A stretch of 64,000 nucleotides of DNA from Prochlorococcus sp. AG-347-I15 (GTDB lineage: Bacteria; Cyanobacteriota; Cyanobacteriia; PCC-6307; Cyanobiaceae), in contig QCBN01000005.1 of assembly GCA_003281585.1 (NCBI GenBank), forward strand, positions 1 to 64,000, written 5' to 3'. A program made the translations under genes and the position numbers. Shown piece by piece: positions 24,004-34,055 of the stretch. Positions within the stretch are counted from its first letter, which is position 1, and each line of letters starts with the position of its first letter. The notes under the pieces were generated by a model. That model saw nothing but the letters and a program-made list of their open reading frames with translations. It made no database searches and was not told where the DNA came from.

Positions 24004-24017
24004 AATACATATGTACT
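24004..24017. promoter_or_regulatory. LexA-like operator before DUF1651 copy 2
   Basis: AATACATATGTACT matches AGTACWNWTGTWCT at 13 of 14 positions and is nearly palindromic. It is placed where a repressor would block the start of the DUF1651 operon. Confidence 0.5.
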
Positions 24018-24246
24018 ATAATTTATAGCGCTTCTATTATTTGATGTCAATACAGTAAATTATTGCTTGGAAAATAATTATAAGAAATTCCATATTTAAA
24101 GTATTTCTAGTTTTAAATGTTTAAAATTATTGCAATAGATAGGGATATGCCAATGGACTAATAATCCTTAAGCGTTATATCTTTTATTAATTACAAATTC
24201 ATAAAATACCTACCAAAAGCAAGTTTTAACAAGCATTTTGATAGGG

Positions 24247-24425
24247 AAAAACCGGATCCCCGTCAGCTCTCTGCTGCATCGACCTGGAAATGCCAGAAGA
24301 GGATTCAAAGTGGGCTTTCGTTTCCGATTACAAGATCGGTTTACTACCGCATCACGACAGTCTCCTCATGTCGAAAGAGAGTCAGATCAGAGCACATAAA
24401 GAAGAGCTTAACCAAAGATCCAGTT
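24247..24425 (-). ncRNA. ssaA: 6S RNA (ssaA)
   Basis: A GC-rich, highly paired segment of about 179 nt just downstream of purK and on the same strand. On the minus strand the ends pair (AACTGGATC with GATCCGGTT, including one G-U that would be a mismatch on the plus strand), then AGCTCT with AGAGCT. There is an internal CCGAT...ATCGG hairpin, and a T-run follows. A long closed stem with internal bulges is the 6S shape. Cyanobacterial 6S genes are known to lie beside purK and to be co-transcribed with it. It binds RNA polymerase holoenzyme. Confidence 0.75.
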
Positions 24426-24446
24426 ACTTAACTTTAACTTATTTTT

Positions 24447-25637
24447 TTATCCATTTGGAGATGGCCAAATGTCTCTTACCATAGTTAATAAAACTTGTGC
24501 CTCATCGTATCTTTCTGAATGCGTTTTACCATTTAATAAAAATGTAATGTGAGCCATTTTTCTTCCCAGAATTTCTCGAGATTTGCCATAACAATGAATA
24601 TTTGAACCCTCAATTTCAGATAACATCTTGACTCTTGTTTCCATTGAAATTGGAAAATTATTTTTTAATCCCAGTAGATTTATCATAATTGCCCCTTCAC
24701 AGTTCATTTTGATTTCAGGTGGCATTATCCCAGAAGAAATGCAAACATATTGATCAAACTGACTTGAAGTGCAAGCTTCAATAGAGAAATGAGCTGAGTT
24801 ATGTGTTCTTGGAGCTATTTCATTAATTAAAAGACCATTAGCTCCATAGAAGAATTCAATAGCTAAAACTCCAACATAATTAAGTTCATTGACTATTGAA
24901 GAGAAAATATTTATTGCGAATATGTTCAAATCATATTCATTTGTTCCAGATGCGAGAACCCAATCACAAACATGGTTTAATTGGAATGTCTCAACTATTG
25001 GAAAGAATCTTATCTTTCCGGTTCTATCTCTCGAACCAACAAGAGCCAGTTCTTTTTCATACTCTATCCATTCTTCTATTAACCATTCATCAGAATTATT
25101 CTCTGTTAAAAAAGAATCTAAATCTTCTTTTGTCTTTATTTTTTTGTTCCCTTTACCGTCATATCCACCTTTATTTGATTTCGCCATTAGAGGAAAAGTC
25201 CAATTATTGATTTCCTCATCCGAGAGATTTTTAAAATCTTCAATACTTATCCATTTTGGACAGGGAATATTCATTCTATCTATTAATTTTTTTTGAGAAA
25301 ACCTATCTACTAATGGCTTAATTGCGTTTAGGCTTGGAACAAAAATATCGTTATTGTCAATTAAATTTAATTTATCAATTTTTATCCATTCATTTTCAAA
25401 AATTATTTTTTCACACTCATTAATTAATGATTTATTACCTCTTATCTTTAAAGGATCAGCTTCTATGACATGATCTGCTTTTAAACCAGCAGGGTCATCA
25501 CAAGATTTTGTTTGCACACATACTTCTAAATCTCTTTTTTTTGCTGCCTCGGTTAACATTAAGGCCAATTGACCACCTCCAATTATTCCTAGGGAATAAT
25601 TTTTCTTAATATCTTTTATTTTTTTTTTTAAACTCAT
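24447..25637 (-). CDS. purK: N5-carboxyaminoimidazole ribonucleotide synthase PurK
   Basis: Converts AIR, ATP and bicarbonate to N5-CAIR in purine synthesis; 396 aa. The N-terminal motif is GIIGGGQLALML (18-29). The ATP-grasp region includes PLMAKSNKGGYDGKGN, LIEEWIEYEKELALV and the metal-site NEIAPRTHNSAHFSIEA. The length fits the family. Downstream is 6S RNA on the same strand; divergent from aroB. Confidence 0.95.
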   Translation of the reverse strand: MSLKKKIKDIKKNYSLGIIGGGQLALMLTEAAKKRDLEVCVQTKSCDDPAGLKADHVIEADPLKIRGNKSLINECEKIIFENEWIKIDKLNLIDNNDIFVPSLNAIKPLVDRFSQKKLIDRMNIPCPKWISIEDFKNLSDEEINNWTFPLMAKSNKGGYDGKGNKKIKTKEDLDSFLTENNSDEWLIEEWIEYEKELALVGSRDRTGKIRFFPIVETFQLNHVCDWVLASGTNEYDLNIFAINIFSSIVNELNYVGVLAIEFFYGANGLLINEIAPRTHNSAHFSIEACTSSQFDQYVCISSGIMPPEIKMNCEGAIMINLLGLKNNFPISMETRVKMLSEIEGSNIHCYGKSREILGRKMAHITFLLNGKTHSERYDEAQVLLTMVRDIWPSPNG

Positions 25638-25762
25638 AGCATGATTTTATTACCATTTCTAATTCTTAACAACTGAATTTTTAAGTATCTAGAGCTTAGA
25701 TTTTGCTATTATGTATAGTATTTAATACCAAATATTTATAAATTTTAACTAGGAAATCAATT

Positions 25763-26854
25763 GTGAATAAGACAAAAATATTAGTCCCTCTAGGTGATAA
25801 GTCATACGAAGTAACTCTAGAAGCTGGGATACTGAATAATATCAGCGAAGAGCTCTTAAGAATTGGAATAACAAAGAAAAGAAAAATACTTGTGATTTCA
25901 AATGAAGAAATATCAAATTTGTATGGAGAAAAATTCTTAAATCACTTAAAAGAAAATCAATTTCAGGCCAAAATGTTCCTTATCAAAGCTGGAGAATCAT
26001 ATAAAAACTTAAAAACCTTAAGTGAAATATATGATGTTGCATTTGAATTTGGCTTAGATAGAAATTCAATAGTTATTGCCCTTGGAGGAGGAATTGTTGG
26101 GGATGTAAGTGGTTTTGCAGCTGCGACTTGGCTGAGAGGTATCGAATATGTTCAGATTCCGACAACATTATTATCAATGGTTGATTCATCTGTGGGAGGA
26201 AAAACAGGGGTAAATCATCCAAAAGGTAAAAATTTAATTGGAGCTTTCAATCAACCTAAAGCAGTTTTGATTGATCCAGAAACTTTAAAAAGTTTGCCCA
26301 AAAGAGAATTTAATGCAGGCATGGCCGAAGTAATAAAATATGGAGTAATAAGAGATAAAGAACTTTTCGAATACTTAGAAATAGAAAAAAACAAGAATGA
26401 ACTTATAAATCTCAAGAATGAATGTCTAATTAAAATAATTAATAGTTCAATAAAAACAAAGTCTCACATTGTTTCTCAAGATGAACATGAAAATGGTGTT
26501 AGAGCAATATTGAATTATGGTCATTCTTTTGGTCACGTTATTGAAAATTTATGTGGATACGGCAAATTTCTACATGGTGAGGCAATATCAATTGGTATGA
26601 ATATTGCGGGGAATATAGCAATTGAAAAAGGGTTATGGTCTAAAGAAGAATTAGAGAGACAGAATAATCTTTTGAAGAGTTACGATCTTCCAACCGAGAT
26701 TCCCAAAATAAATAAAGAAGACGTTCTAACAATACTTATGGGCGATAAAAAAGTTCGTGATGGCAAAATGAGATTTATCTTACCGCAAGAAATTGGTGCA
26801 GTGGATATTTATGATGACATAGAGGATTCATTATTTCTAAAGTTTTTTTCTTAA
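25763..26854 (+). CDS. aroB: 3-dehydroquinate synthase AroB
   Basis: Second step of the shikimate pathway, DAHP to 3-dehydroquinate, NAD- and metal-dependent; 363 aa. GTG start. Motifs are [35 protein letters not shown] and the metal-binding [12 protein letters not shown] and HGEAISIGM. Its 3' end overlaps the convergent methyltransferase gene by 4 bp. Confidence 0.96.
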   Translation: MNKTKILVPLGDKSYEVTLEAGILNNISEELLRIGITKKRKILVISNEEISNLYGEKFLNHLKENQFQAKMFLIKAGESYKNLKTLSEIYDVAFEFGLDRNSIVIALGGGIVGDVSGFAAATWLRGIEYVQIPTTLLSMVDSSVGGKTGVNHPKGKNLIGAFNQPKAVLIDPETLKSLPKREFNAGMAEVIKYGVIRDKELFEYLEIEKNKNELINLKNECLIKIINSSIKTKSHIVSQDEHENGVRAILNYGHSFGHVIENLCGYGKFLHGEAISIGMNIAGNIAIEKGLWSKEELERQNNLLKSYDLPTEIPKINKEDVLTILMGDKKVRDGKMRFILPQEIGAVDIYDDIEDSLFLKFFS

Positions 26855-28041
26855 CGCAAACAGGTTGAATTTATATTCATTTTTTTCTCATTAAACTTAC
26901 TAAAAACAAACCACTTAAAATCACCTAGACATAAAGGATCAACGAGTCTAAGTAATGCCTCTCTTCTTAAAAGGGCATTTGATAAATCCTTTTTGAATTC
27001 TTTCTGAATTCCATAAAGTCTTTCTGCCAATCCTAGTGCCAACAAAGCCTCTCCTTGTTTAGTAATACCAACATTATTTAATCCAAGAATCTCAGCATCA
27101 TTAATTAAAGTTTCTATGCACACATGAGATGTTAAATCGCAATTTCCAGGAGAATCTAGGATATTATTCTTCATTTTTTGATTTTCATAAGAAACTATCG
27201 TCCCATCAGAATTATTAGATGTGTAGTATTTTTTAGCTTCTTTAGCGTAATCAATTATCAATAAAATACCGTTATTAATTTTTCTATAAATAGCTTTTAA
27301 CCATTTTGAGTTATCTATATGCCATTCTGTCGTCCAGCCTTCAAGGGCATCTTCAGGTGGGATAATGATCCCCAACTCACTTTTAGCAAGTTTAATACTT
27401 TTCTCCAATTCACTTGTAATTGGCATTTCATCAAAAAATAATTTATTAGATTTTTTATCTATAGAAACTGCTTGTCGAAGTAATTTTCCTTTTGAGAAGG
27501 TAATTCTCTCCAGTGGCAAAGCATCTAAAACCTCATTGGCGATAACTATTCCATTTATATTATTTTCCTCTACTTCTTCCAAACCTTTCCATACAATATC
27601 AATACCAAAGTTTAAAAATTCCCCCAATTTATTTTTTTGTTTTTCTACCATCCCTTCATTAGGTTCAATAATTACAAAAGAAACTCCTTCCAAAAAATTC
27701 TTGTTATTTTCTAAAAAATATTTAATTAATCCACTCATGAAACTTCCATCTCCTGCTCCAAATTCAATTACAGCTAATTTCTGATTAGATAAAAAACTAT
27801 TTTTGAGCTGAATTAGCCAATCTTCAATTTGTTTGCCAGCCAAAAAAGCAAAATCATCAGATAAAGAGGGTGATGTGACAAAATCTCCTCGAACGCCTAA
27901 TTCAGCTTTACCGCTGCCGTAATAACCATTAATAGGATCATTTAATGCGAAATTCATAAAGTCATAAAAACTTATAGTCCCACCCATTTTTATTATTTTT
28001 TTTACTAACCAATCTGGATTATTCGCGGGTAAGCTATTCAT
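26851..28041 (-). CDS. MidA/NDUFAF7-type SAM-dependent methyltransferase (DUF185)
   Basis: 396 aa. The SAM site is [12 protein letters not shown] (about 104-115). The family motifs [20 protein letters not shown] near the N-terminus and [11 protein letters not shown] are clear. Human NDUFAF7 dimethylates an arginine of a complex I subunit; the cyanobacterial target (possibly NDH-1) is inferred. It is convergent with aroB and divergent from the TPM gene. Confidence 0.85.
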   Translation of the reverse strand: MNSLPANNPDWLVKKIIKMGGTISFYDFMNFALNDPINGYYGSGKAELGVRGDFVTSPSLSDDFAFLAGKQIEDWLIQLKNSFLSNQKLAVIEFGAGDGSFMSGLIKYFLENNKNFLEGVSFVIIEPNEGMVEKQKNKLGEFLNFGIDIVWKGLEEVEENNINGIVIANEVLDALPLERITFSKGKLLRQAVSIDKKSNKLFFDEMPITSELEKSIKLAKSELGIIIPPEDALEGWTTEWHIDNSKWLKAIYRKINNGILLIIDYAKEAKKYYTSNNSDGTIVSYENQKMKNNILDSPGNCDLTSHVCIETLINDAEILGLNNVGITKQGEALLALGLAERLYGIQKEFKKDLSNALLRREALLRLVDPLCLGDFKWFVFSKFNEKKMNINSTCLR

Positions 28042-28072
28042 CGGCGAAAATATAAAGAGACAGAACTTATTT

Positions 28073-28870
28073 ATGCCTTCAAAGATTAACTATTTATTAG
28101 GAATATTTCTATCTATATTAGTTTTAATTTCACATAAACCAGTTTTCGCTATAAATAATCCAAATCTCTTACCAGAAGAAAAAACACCAGTAATTGATTT
28201 AGCTAAAACATTAAGCCCTAATCAGAAAAAATCTTTAGAGGAAAAGCTCAATAATCTAGAAATTGAAAGTGGGTGGAAAATTAAATATTTATCTCAGTTT
28301 GAAAGTTCACCTGGGAGTGCAATAAAGGACTATTGGGATTTAGATGAGACAAGTTTGTTGATAGTTGCGGATCCTAGAGGGGGAAATTTGCTGAACTTTA
28401 ACGTCGGAGAGGCTTATTTTAATTTTATGCCAAGGTTATTTTGGGTTGAACTTCAAACAAGATTTGGTAACCAATACTATGTTAAAGATCATGGTGAGGA
28501 TGGTGCAGTGTTAGATGCAATTGATTCAGTAAAGATTTGTCTCGAAAGAGGAGGATGCCAAGTTGTCCCTGGTCTGCCCAAAGAGCAATATGTATGGACT
28601 TTATGTACATCGATTCTTGGAGGTTTAGTAGCAGGTTTTGCATCTGCCCCAAGAAAAGAAGGTCAAGTCATTTCAATTGGATTTTTAGCTCTTCTTTCTC
28701 CTCTATGGGGAATGTTATTTGGAATTTTTGGTTTGGCACCGATAATATCCAGAACAAATGATTTATTACCTTTATTTAAAAATGGTTTGGCTTTTACAGC
28801 CGCAGGAATTGCGGGTTATATCTTGTCTCAAACATTATTTTCAAGATATGAAAAGCCCAATAATACTTAA
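28073..28870 (+). CDS. TPM-domain protein (Psb32/TLP18.3-like), photosystem II repair
   Basis: 265 aa. Signal peptide at 1-26 (ending KPVFA), then a TPM domain (about 40-165) with VIDLAKTLSPNQ and LLIVADPRGG, and two C-terminal hydrophobic segments (about 178-195 and 205-225) with a third weak one. The TPM domain faces the thylakoid lumen. Plant TLP18.3 and cyanobacterial Psb32 help D1 turnover and PSII repair; that role is taken from homologues. Confidence 0.8.
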   Translation: MPSKINYLLGIFLSILVLISHKPVFAINNPNLLPEEKTPVIDLAKTLSPNQKKSLEEKLNNLEIESGWKIKYLSQFESSPGSAIKDYWDLDETSLLIVADPRGGNLLNFNVGEAYFNFMPRLFWVELQTRFGNQYYVKDHGEDGAVLDAIDSVKICLERGGCQVVPGLPKEQYVWTLCTSILGGLVAGFASAPRKEGQVISIGFLALLSPLWGMLFGIFGLAPIISRTNDLLPLFKNGLAFTAAGIAGYILSQTLFSRYEKPNNT

Positions 28871-28893
28871 AATATGATCAGAGATATTTAATC

Positions 28894-29727
28894 CTAAAAA
28901 AATTTATCTTCTTCACGAATTTCACCAGACTCTGAATACCATCGATGAGAAACATGCCTTAATTCCTTTTTTTCAAACTCAATCCATGAAAAGTTAATTA
29001 GCAATTTACCATCTTCATCAGTTTTATATCTTGGTACTACAGCAGTGTTGAAATAAATTGTTCCTTTGCTATCAATTTTAAACATCTCTCTTAAACCAAG
29101 ATTTCTTTTAAGCCGGTTGTGCATATGACCAAAAATTACAAGATCAACTTTTCTTCTCTTTTGTATTTGAGAAATAGCAGCGGACAAATCTCTATCTCCC
29201 CAATCTAAAGAGGGTAATTTCCAGTCTTTCCCACAAATGCTTTTAGGTTCTGAACCTAAACCCGAAGGACCAGCATGAGACATAATTATTAGAGGTATTT
29301 CTTCAATAGTCTCTTCTGAACATTTGATAATTTTATTTATTGAATCTTGTTCGGTTATAGGTCCATAAACGCCTTTAACTTCTTTTGAAAGATAATAGCC
29401 GCCGCCAGAGCTACATGGTCTAGCAGACAATAAATTTATTTGATTATTAAAAACTTTCAAATCCCATGCACAATATTTTTCACCAAGAACACGTATCTGC
29501 TTTGAGAGAGTTTCGCCTGTAGAATCTTTCCCTCTATCATGATTTCCTAAAATCACAAAAGTAGGAATTTTGATCTCATTTATTTTTTTAATTATTTTGA
29601 CACTTCCATCAGAAATATCACCAACAAATAAAACAATATTTGGTTTGATAATCGATAAAACTTTCAAGTCAAATTCAGACCATTGACCATGACAGTCACC
29701 AACAATAGCAATTTTAAAATTTGTCAG
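28894..29727 (-). CDS. Metallophosphoesterase (TIGR04168-like), probable non-ATG start
   Basis: A calcineurin-like phosphoesterase with GDCHGQW, FVGDISDG, LGNHDRG, MSHAGP and GHMHN. The first metal motif GDCHGQW is encoded upstream of the first usual start codon (TTG at 29667). The frame is open back to a TAG but has no ATG, GTG or TTG before the motif. CTG at 29727 (giving LTNFKIAIVGD...) is the best start; ATT or ATA codons further up are alternatives. Length from CTG is 277 aa. The substrate is unknown; homologues occur across cyanobacteria and plants. Divergent from nadA. Confidence 0.8.
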   Translation of the reverse strand: MTNFKIAIVGDCHGQWSEFDLKVLSIIKPNIVLFVGDISDGSVKIIKKINEIKIPTFVILGNHDRGKDSTGETLSKQIRVLGEKYCAWDLKVFNNQINLLSARPCSSGGGYYLSKEVKGVYGPITEQDSINKIIKCSEETIEEIPLIIMSHAGPSGLGSEPKSICGKDWKLPSLDWGDRDLSAAISQIQKRRKVDLVIFGHMHNRLKRNLGLREMFKIDSKGTIYFNTAVVPRYKTDEDGKLLINFSWIEFEKKELRHVSHRWYSESGEIREEDKFF

Positions 29728-29830
29728 AATTTTTTCTGTTAAAAGGCATATAATCTATTTAGAGATATTCTAAATCCTGACCAGTATAACTTCTACTGCA
29801 AAACAGAAATCAGTTCAAAACGAAGAGGAT

Positions 29831-30745
29831 TTGATTTCTGAAATAAAGGAGCGTTGCCGAAAAGCTAATGCAATTATTCTTGCGCACTATTATCAAGCTC
29901 CAGAGATTCAGGAAATTGCAGATTTTATTGGCGATTCATTAGATCTATCTAGGAAAGCTGCAAATAATGACGCAGATATAATAATTTTTTGCGGTGTGCA
30001 CTTTATGGCCGAAACCGCAAAAATACTTAGCCCTAATAAAATAGTCCTTTTACCAGATATTGACGCAGGGTGCTCATTAGCAGACGATTGTCCTTCAGAT
30101 AAATTTCAAAAATTCAGGGAAGAAAATCCAGATCACTATGTCGTAAGTTATATAAATTGCACTGCAGAAGTAAAAGCTCAAAGTGATCTGATATGTACAA
30201 GCAGTAATGCAGTCTCATTAATTAAAAAGATACCTGAAGATAAAAAGATAATATTTGCGCCAGATCAGAACCTTGGGAGATGGGTACAGAAAAATTCAGG
30301 AAGAGATCTTAAATTATGGCCTGGCAGCTGCATTGTTCATGAATCATTTAGTGAAGAAGCACTTCTAAAATTAAAATATCAAAATCCAGGATCAAAAGTA
30401 ATTGCTCATCCTGAATGTAGTCAAAATTTACTAATTCTCTCAGACTTTATTGGATCAACAAGTAAGCTGCTTGATTTCGTAAGTAAAGATCCATCTAAAA
30501 CTTACATGGTACTAACTGAACCTGGAATAATTCATCAAATGAAAAAGAAAGAACCTAATAAAATTTTTATTGAAGTTCCCGATGTAGAAGGTTGTAAATG
30601 TAACGAGTGTCCATATATGAAATTAAACACTTTAGAAAAAATTCTTGATTGTTTGAAAAATAATTCCCCGTCTATTGAACTAGACCCAGAAATAATTAGA
30701 AGAGCCTATGTGCCAATAAAGAGAATGCTGGATATGAGTAATTAA
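29831..30745 (+). CDS. nadA: Quinolinate synthase NadA
   Basis: Condenses iminoaspartate with DHAP to quinolinate for NAD synthesis, using a [4Fe-4S] cluster. 304 aa from TTG 29831. Motifs are ILAHYYQ, FCGVHFMAETAKIL, INCTAEVKA, HPECS, and CKCNECPYM with the cluster cysteines. The frame stays open upstream to CTG at 29777, which would add 18 residues (starting LTSITSTAKQKS) and mirrors the CTG of the divergent gene. Convergent 4-bp overlap with the protease gene. Confidence 0.95.
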   Translation: MISEIKERCRKANAIILAHYYQAPEIQEIADFIGDSLDLSRKAANNDADIIIFCGVHFMAETAKILSPNKIVLLPDIDAGCSLADDCPSDKFQKFREENPDHYVVSYINCTAEVKAQSDLICTSSNAVSLIKKIPEDKKIIFAPDQNLGRWVQKNSGRDLKLWPGSCIVHESFSEEALLKLKYQNPGSKVIAHPECSQNLLILSDFIGSTSKLLDFVSKDPSKTYMVLTEPGIIHQMKKKEPNKIFIEVPDVEGCKCNECPYMKLNTLEKILDCLKNNSPSIELDPEIIRRAYVPIKRMLDMSN

Positions 30746-32061
30746 TTTAATGAAAATACTTTATCTTCCTTATTAATTTTTAGGAATGCATTAAGGTTTG
30801 TGGTGTCGGGATTAAATTCGCTTATCTGATTCTTTCTATTAATTATATTTATTAGCTCTTTTTCACCAGCTCTATATTGTTTATCTTTTCTAGTTCCTAT
30901 CTCTCTTTGAAGTATAGGGTTTATATTCATTCTTACTTCTATGTCTGGAATAATTCCAGATTTGTTTATATCAGTGCCGTTCGGAGTTAAATACTTAGCG
31001 ACTGTAACAGTTAGACCTGAACCATCAACTAAAGTTCTCATGGATTGAACTAGACCTTTACCAAAGGTTTTCTTCCCAACTAATTTTCCTCTTTTATTAT
31101 CTTTTATTGCACCAGAAACTATTTCGCTAGCACTGGCAGAACCCTCATTAACTAAAACAACTAAAGGTTTTTTTGTTAGAGCTTGACCGTTACCTTTTCT
31201 TGTTTCTTTTAAACCATCTTTACTTACTGTACTTACTATTACTCCTTTATTAATAAAGTGCCTTGAAATATCAATACTTGATTCTAATAAACCTCCTGGA
31301 TTACTTCTTAAGTCAAGAATATATCCTGCGACTTTTTTTGTTTCTAAATCCTTAATTGCATCTCTAGTCTCCTTTGATGCATTTGCATTAAATTGTTTAA
31401 TTCTTACATAACCAATTAATAAGCCGCTTATGGTTTGATTGACTTTACTTGAAACAGATTTTATTTCAATTTTTTCTCTCGATAAAATCTTAAAAAAGGA
31501 TTTAGAACCTCTAAGAATTTCAAGCTTTACTTTAGTACCTCTTTGTCCTCTTATTAATTTCACAGCCTCCTCTATATTCATGCCTTTAGTAGAAATATCA
31601 TCTATGGATAATATTTTATCTCTAGCTTTAACTCCAGCATCAAATGCAGGGGTGCCCTCAATGGGAGAAATAATTATTAAATCATCAGATTCTTCATCTT
31701 TTACTATTTGGATACCAACTCCAGTTAATTCACCAGAGGTATCAATTCTCATTTGATTAAATTCTTTAGGTTCTAAAAATCTTGTATAAGAATCATCTAA
31801 GTTAGAAAGCATATCTCTAATCGCATCATATGCTTCATTGCTGTCTGAATATGTTTTTGATAAAACTTTTTTTCTTAGATTAATCCAGTTGGACTTTCGA
31901 AATTTGCCGCTTGAGTCAAGAAAATCTCTATATACAATTTGCCAAACATGATCAATTACTTCTTTATAACTATTATTTAAAACTGTTGCCTCTGCAAAAT
32001 TATTTAAAAATAACCCAGAAAAGGATGTCGCAAACAGAAATATATATTTTTTTTTAAGCAA
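30742..32061 (-). CDS. Carboxyl-terminal processing protease (S41 family)
   Basis: 439 aa with a signal peptide (about 1-25, ending AEA). PDZ domain at about 105-190 (ELTGVGIQI, IEGTPAFDAGV) and S41 peptidase with catalytic Ser in NEGSASASEIVSGA and Lys in GKKTFGKGLVQS. It acts in lumen or periplasm. CtpA paralogues cut the D1 C-terminus in cyanobacteria; which paralogue this is (CtpA, B or C) is not certain. Confidence 0.9.
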   Translation of the reverse strand: MLKKKYIFLFATSFSGLFLNNFAEATVLNNSYKEVIDHVWQIVYRDFLDSSGKFRKSNWINLRKKVLSKTYSDSNEAYDAIRDMLSNLDDSYTRFLEPKEFNQMRIDTSGELTGVGIQIVKDEESDDLIIISPIEGTPAFDAGVKARDKILSIDDISTKGMNIEEAVKLIRGQRGTKVKLEILRGSKSFFKILSREKIEIKSVSSKVNQTISGLLIGYVRIKQFNANASKETRDAIKDLETKKVAGYILDLRSNPGGLLESSIDISRHFINKGVIVSTVSKDGLKETRKGNGQALTKKPLVVLVNEGSASASEIVSGAIKDNKRGKLVGKKTFGKGLVQSMRTLVDGSGLTVTVAKYLTPNGTDINKSGIIPDIEVRMNINPILQREIGTRKDKQYRAGEKELINIINRKNQISEFNPDTTNLNAFLKINKEDKVFSLN

Positions 32062-32137
32062 TTTTCTTATCTACAAATAATTCGATATTTTTTATTATAA
32101 AAAGAATTTATTTATAATTCAAAAATTTGACAAATCC

Positions 32138-33355
32138 TTAAGGATCAATCCACTTCCCATCATCCTTAATAAGTTGGATTAAAGCATTAACACCCTCATC
32201 TTCAGGTACTCTTTTTATCTCTTCTTTTCTTCTATATAAGGCAATAGTTCCTTTACCTTTTCCAACATAACCATAATCAGCATCTGCCATTTCTCCTGGC
32301 CCATTCACAATACATCCCATTATTGCTATATCTAGACCCGTCAAATGTGAGGTAGCGTTCCTAACTTTATCTACAACTTCTTCTAGATTGAAAAGTGTTC
32401 TACCACAACTGGGGCAACTGATGTATTCAACCATTGTTTTTCTTAATCCTAAAGATTGCAAAATTGAATAGCACACTGGTATTTCCTTTTCTGGAGCTTC
32501 TGTTAAGGAAACCCTGATGGTATCTCCTAATCCCTCTGCTAAAAGCGTTCCAATTCCAGCAGTACTTTTAATCCTTCCATAATCACCATCACCAGCTTCG
32601 GTCACTCCTAAATGTAAGGGATAGTTATATCCTTCTGAGTCAAGCCTATCTGCAATCATTCTGTAAGCTGCCATCATGACCGGAGCCCTAGAAGCTTTCA
32701 TAGAAATAATTATGTTATGAAAATCAAGCTCATCACAAATTTTGACGAACTCCATCGCAGATTCTGTCATTCCTAATGGCGTATCTCCATAAGTAAAAAG
32801 CATCCTCTCAGATAGAGACCCATGATTTACTCCAATCCTTAGAGCTTTATTTTCAGCCTTTAAAACTTCAACTAAAGGGGTAAATCTTTTAAGTATTGTT
32901 TGCTTAATAGTTTCAAATTCCTCATCTGTATATTCAGTTCTTGTAGGGTCTGATTTTTCAAAAACAAACAATCCAGGATTAATTCTTACTTTATCAACAT
33001 GTTTTGCGACTTCCATTGCAATTTTCATACCATTATGGTGCACATCAGCCACCAAGGGGGTATTGATATTATTTTCTAGTAATTTTGCCTTGATATCCCC
33101 TACTGCTTTGGCATGTGCTAGGGAAGGGACAGTTAACCTTACTATTTCACAACCCACATCATGAAGTCTTTTGATAGCTAAGTAAGCATTTTCGACATCC
33201 ATAGTATCTTCATTTATCATCGATTGAACCCTTACTGGATAATCACTTCCAATAGCTATATCACCTACCATTACTGTTCTAGTTATCCTTCTCTCAATAT
33301 GAGTTGAATATCTTTTGGAGAGACTATTAACCTCTTTTGATTGAGTTAATGACAT
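32138..33355 (-). CDS. ispG: 4-hydroxy-3-methylbut-2-enyl diphosphate synthase IspG
   Basis: Iron-sulfur enzyme of the MEP isoprenoid pathway (MEcPP to HMBPP); 405 aa. The TIM-barrel half begins [19 protein letters not shown], and the [4Fe-4S] half has [10 protein letters not shown] and [18 protein letters not shown]. Bacterial two-domain form. It is single on the minus strand between the protease and the UDG gene. Confidence 0.96.
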   Translation of the reverse strand: MSLTQSKEVNSLSKRYSTHIERRITRTVMVGDIAIGSDYPVRVQSMINEDTMDVENAYLAIKRLHDVGCEIVRLTVPSLAHAKAVGDIKAKLLENNINTPLVADVHHNGMKIAMEVAKHVDKVRINPGLFVFEKSDPTRTEYTDEEFETIKQTILKRFTPLVEVLKAENKALRIGVNHGSLSERMLFTYGDTPLGMTESAMEFVKICDELDFHNIIISMKASRAPVMMAAYRMIADRLDSEGYNYPLHLGVTEAGDGDYGRIKSTAGIGTLLAEGLGDTIRVSLTEAPEKEIPVCYSILQSLGLRKTMVEYISCPSCGRTLFNLEEVVDKVRNATSHLTGLDIAIMGCIVNGPGEMADADYGYVGKGKGTIALYRRKEEIKRVPEDEGVNALIQLIKDDGKWIDP

Positions 33356-33390
33356 TAAAATTCTTGATATTCAAAAAGGATTTCACTAAA

Positions 33391-33894
33391 TTATACGGCA
33401 TATAGTTTACCACTTACATTCTCTAGGTCTTTCAAAGTTAGATGGTAAGGTTTATTGATTTCTTTTGAAGGAAATCTCAACAAATAAGATGGATGAAAAA
33501 TTACCATAATTTCTCTCCCATCTTTTTTAATCCATTGACCTCTTAAATTACTTATAGGATCTTTAACTTCTAAAATAGCTCTCATAGCAGTAGAACCAGT
33601 AAGTAATATAAATTTTGGATCGACTAACTTTATTTGCTGTAATAACCAGGGTTTATGAATATTAATTTCTCTAGCCGTGGGTTTTCTGTTATTAGGTGGA
33701 CGACATTTAATTACATTACAAAAATAAACATCCTTCTTATAATCAATTCCAGCTTGTACCAATAATTCGTTTAATAACTTTCCAGATTTACCTACATAAG
33801 GTTTTCCTTCTAAATCTTCCTGGGCTCCAGGTGCCTCACCAATTACTAACAAATCTGCAAATACACTTCCTCTCCCAATTACTAACCTTTTCAC
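33391..33894 (-). CDS. Family-4-like uracil-DNA glycosylase lacking the Fe-S cysteines
   Basis: 167 aa from a GTG start. It has the uracil-DNA glycosylase motifs GEAPGAQEDLEGKPYVG and HPSYLLR. Family 4 enzymes carry four cluster cysteines: an N-terminal CxxC, one in KCRPP and one about 16 residues later. Here KCRPPNNRKP keeps one, the later one reads IHKPWL, and the N-terminal pair is missing because the frame is closed upstream by a stop. Activity is therefore plausible but cluster-free. Convincing superfamily match. Confidence 0.85.
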   Translation of the reverse strand: MKRLVIGRGSVFADLLVIGEAPGAQEDLEGKPYVGKSGKLLNELLVQAGIDYKKDVYFCNVIKCRPPNNRKPTAREINIHKPWLLQQIKLVDPKFILLTGSTAMRAILEVKDPISNLRGQWIKKDGREIMVIFHPSYLLRFPSKEINKPYHLTLKDLENVSGKLYAV

Positions 33895-34055
33895 CGAAAA
33901 TAAAACTTTAAATATTTTTATCTTAAGAACTCAAAACATGAAAATAAAATAGATTAAGAAAATGAACTAAAATAAACCATAGTGTGATAGTTTTATTTAT
34001 TCTTAATTTATGCATTTGTCATTATTAAAAGTCATATTTGAAAAGTCATAAGTCG

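Noticed and set aside
24290..24484. 64-codon plus-strand ORF over the 6S RNA
   Set aside because: It crosses the structured RNA antisense and runs into purK; composition reflects RNA, not protein.
24889..25296. Plus-strand ORFs inside purK
   Set aside because: They lie antisense to the ATP-grasp domain of purK with no independent support.
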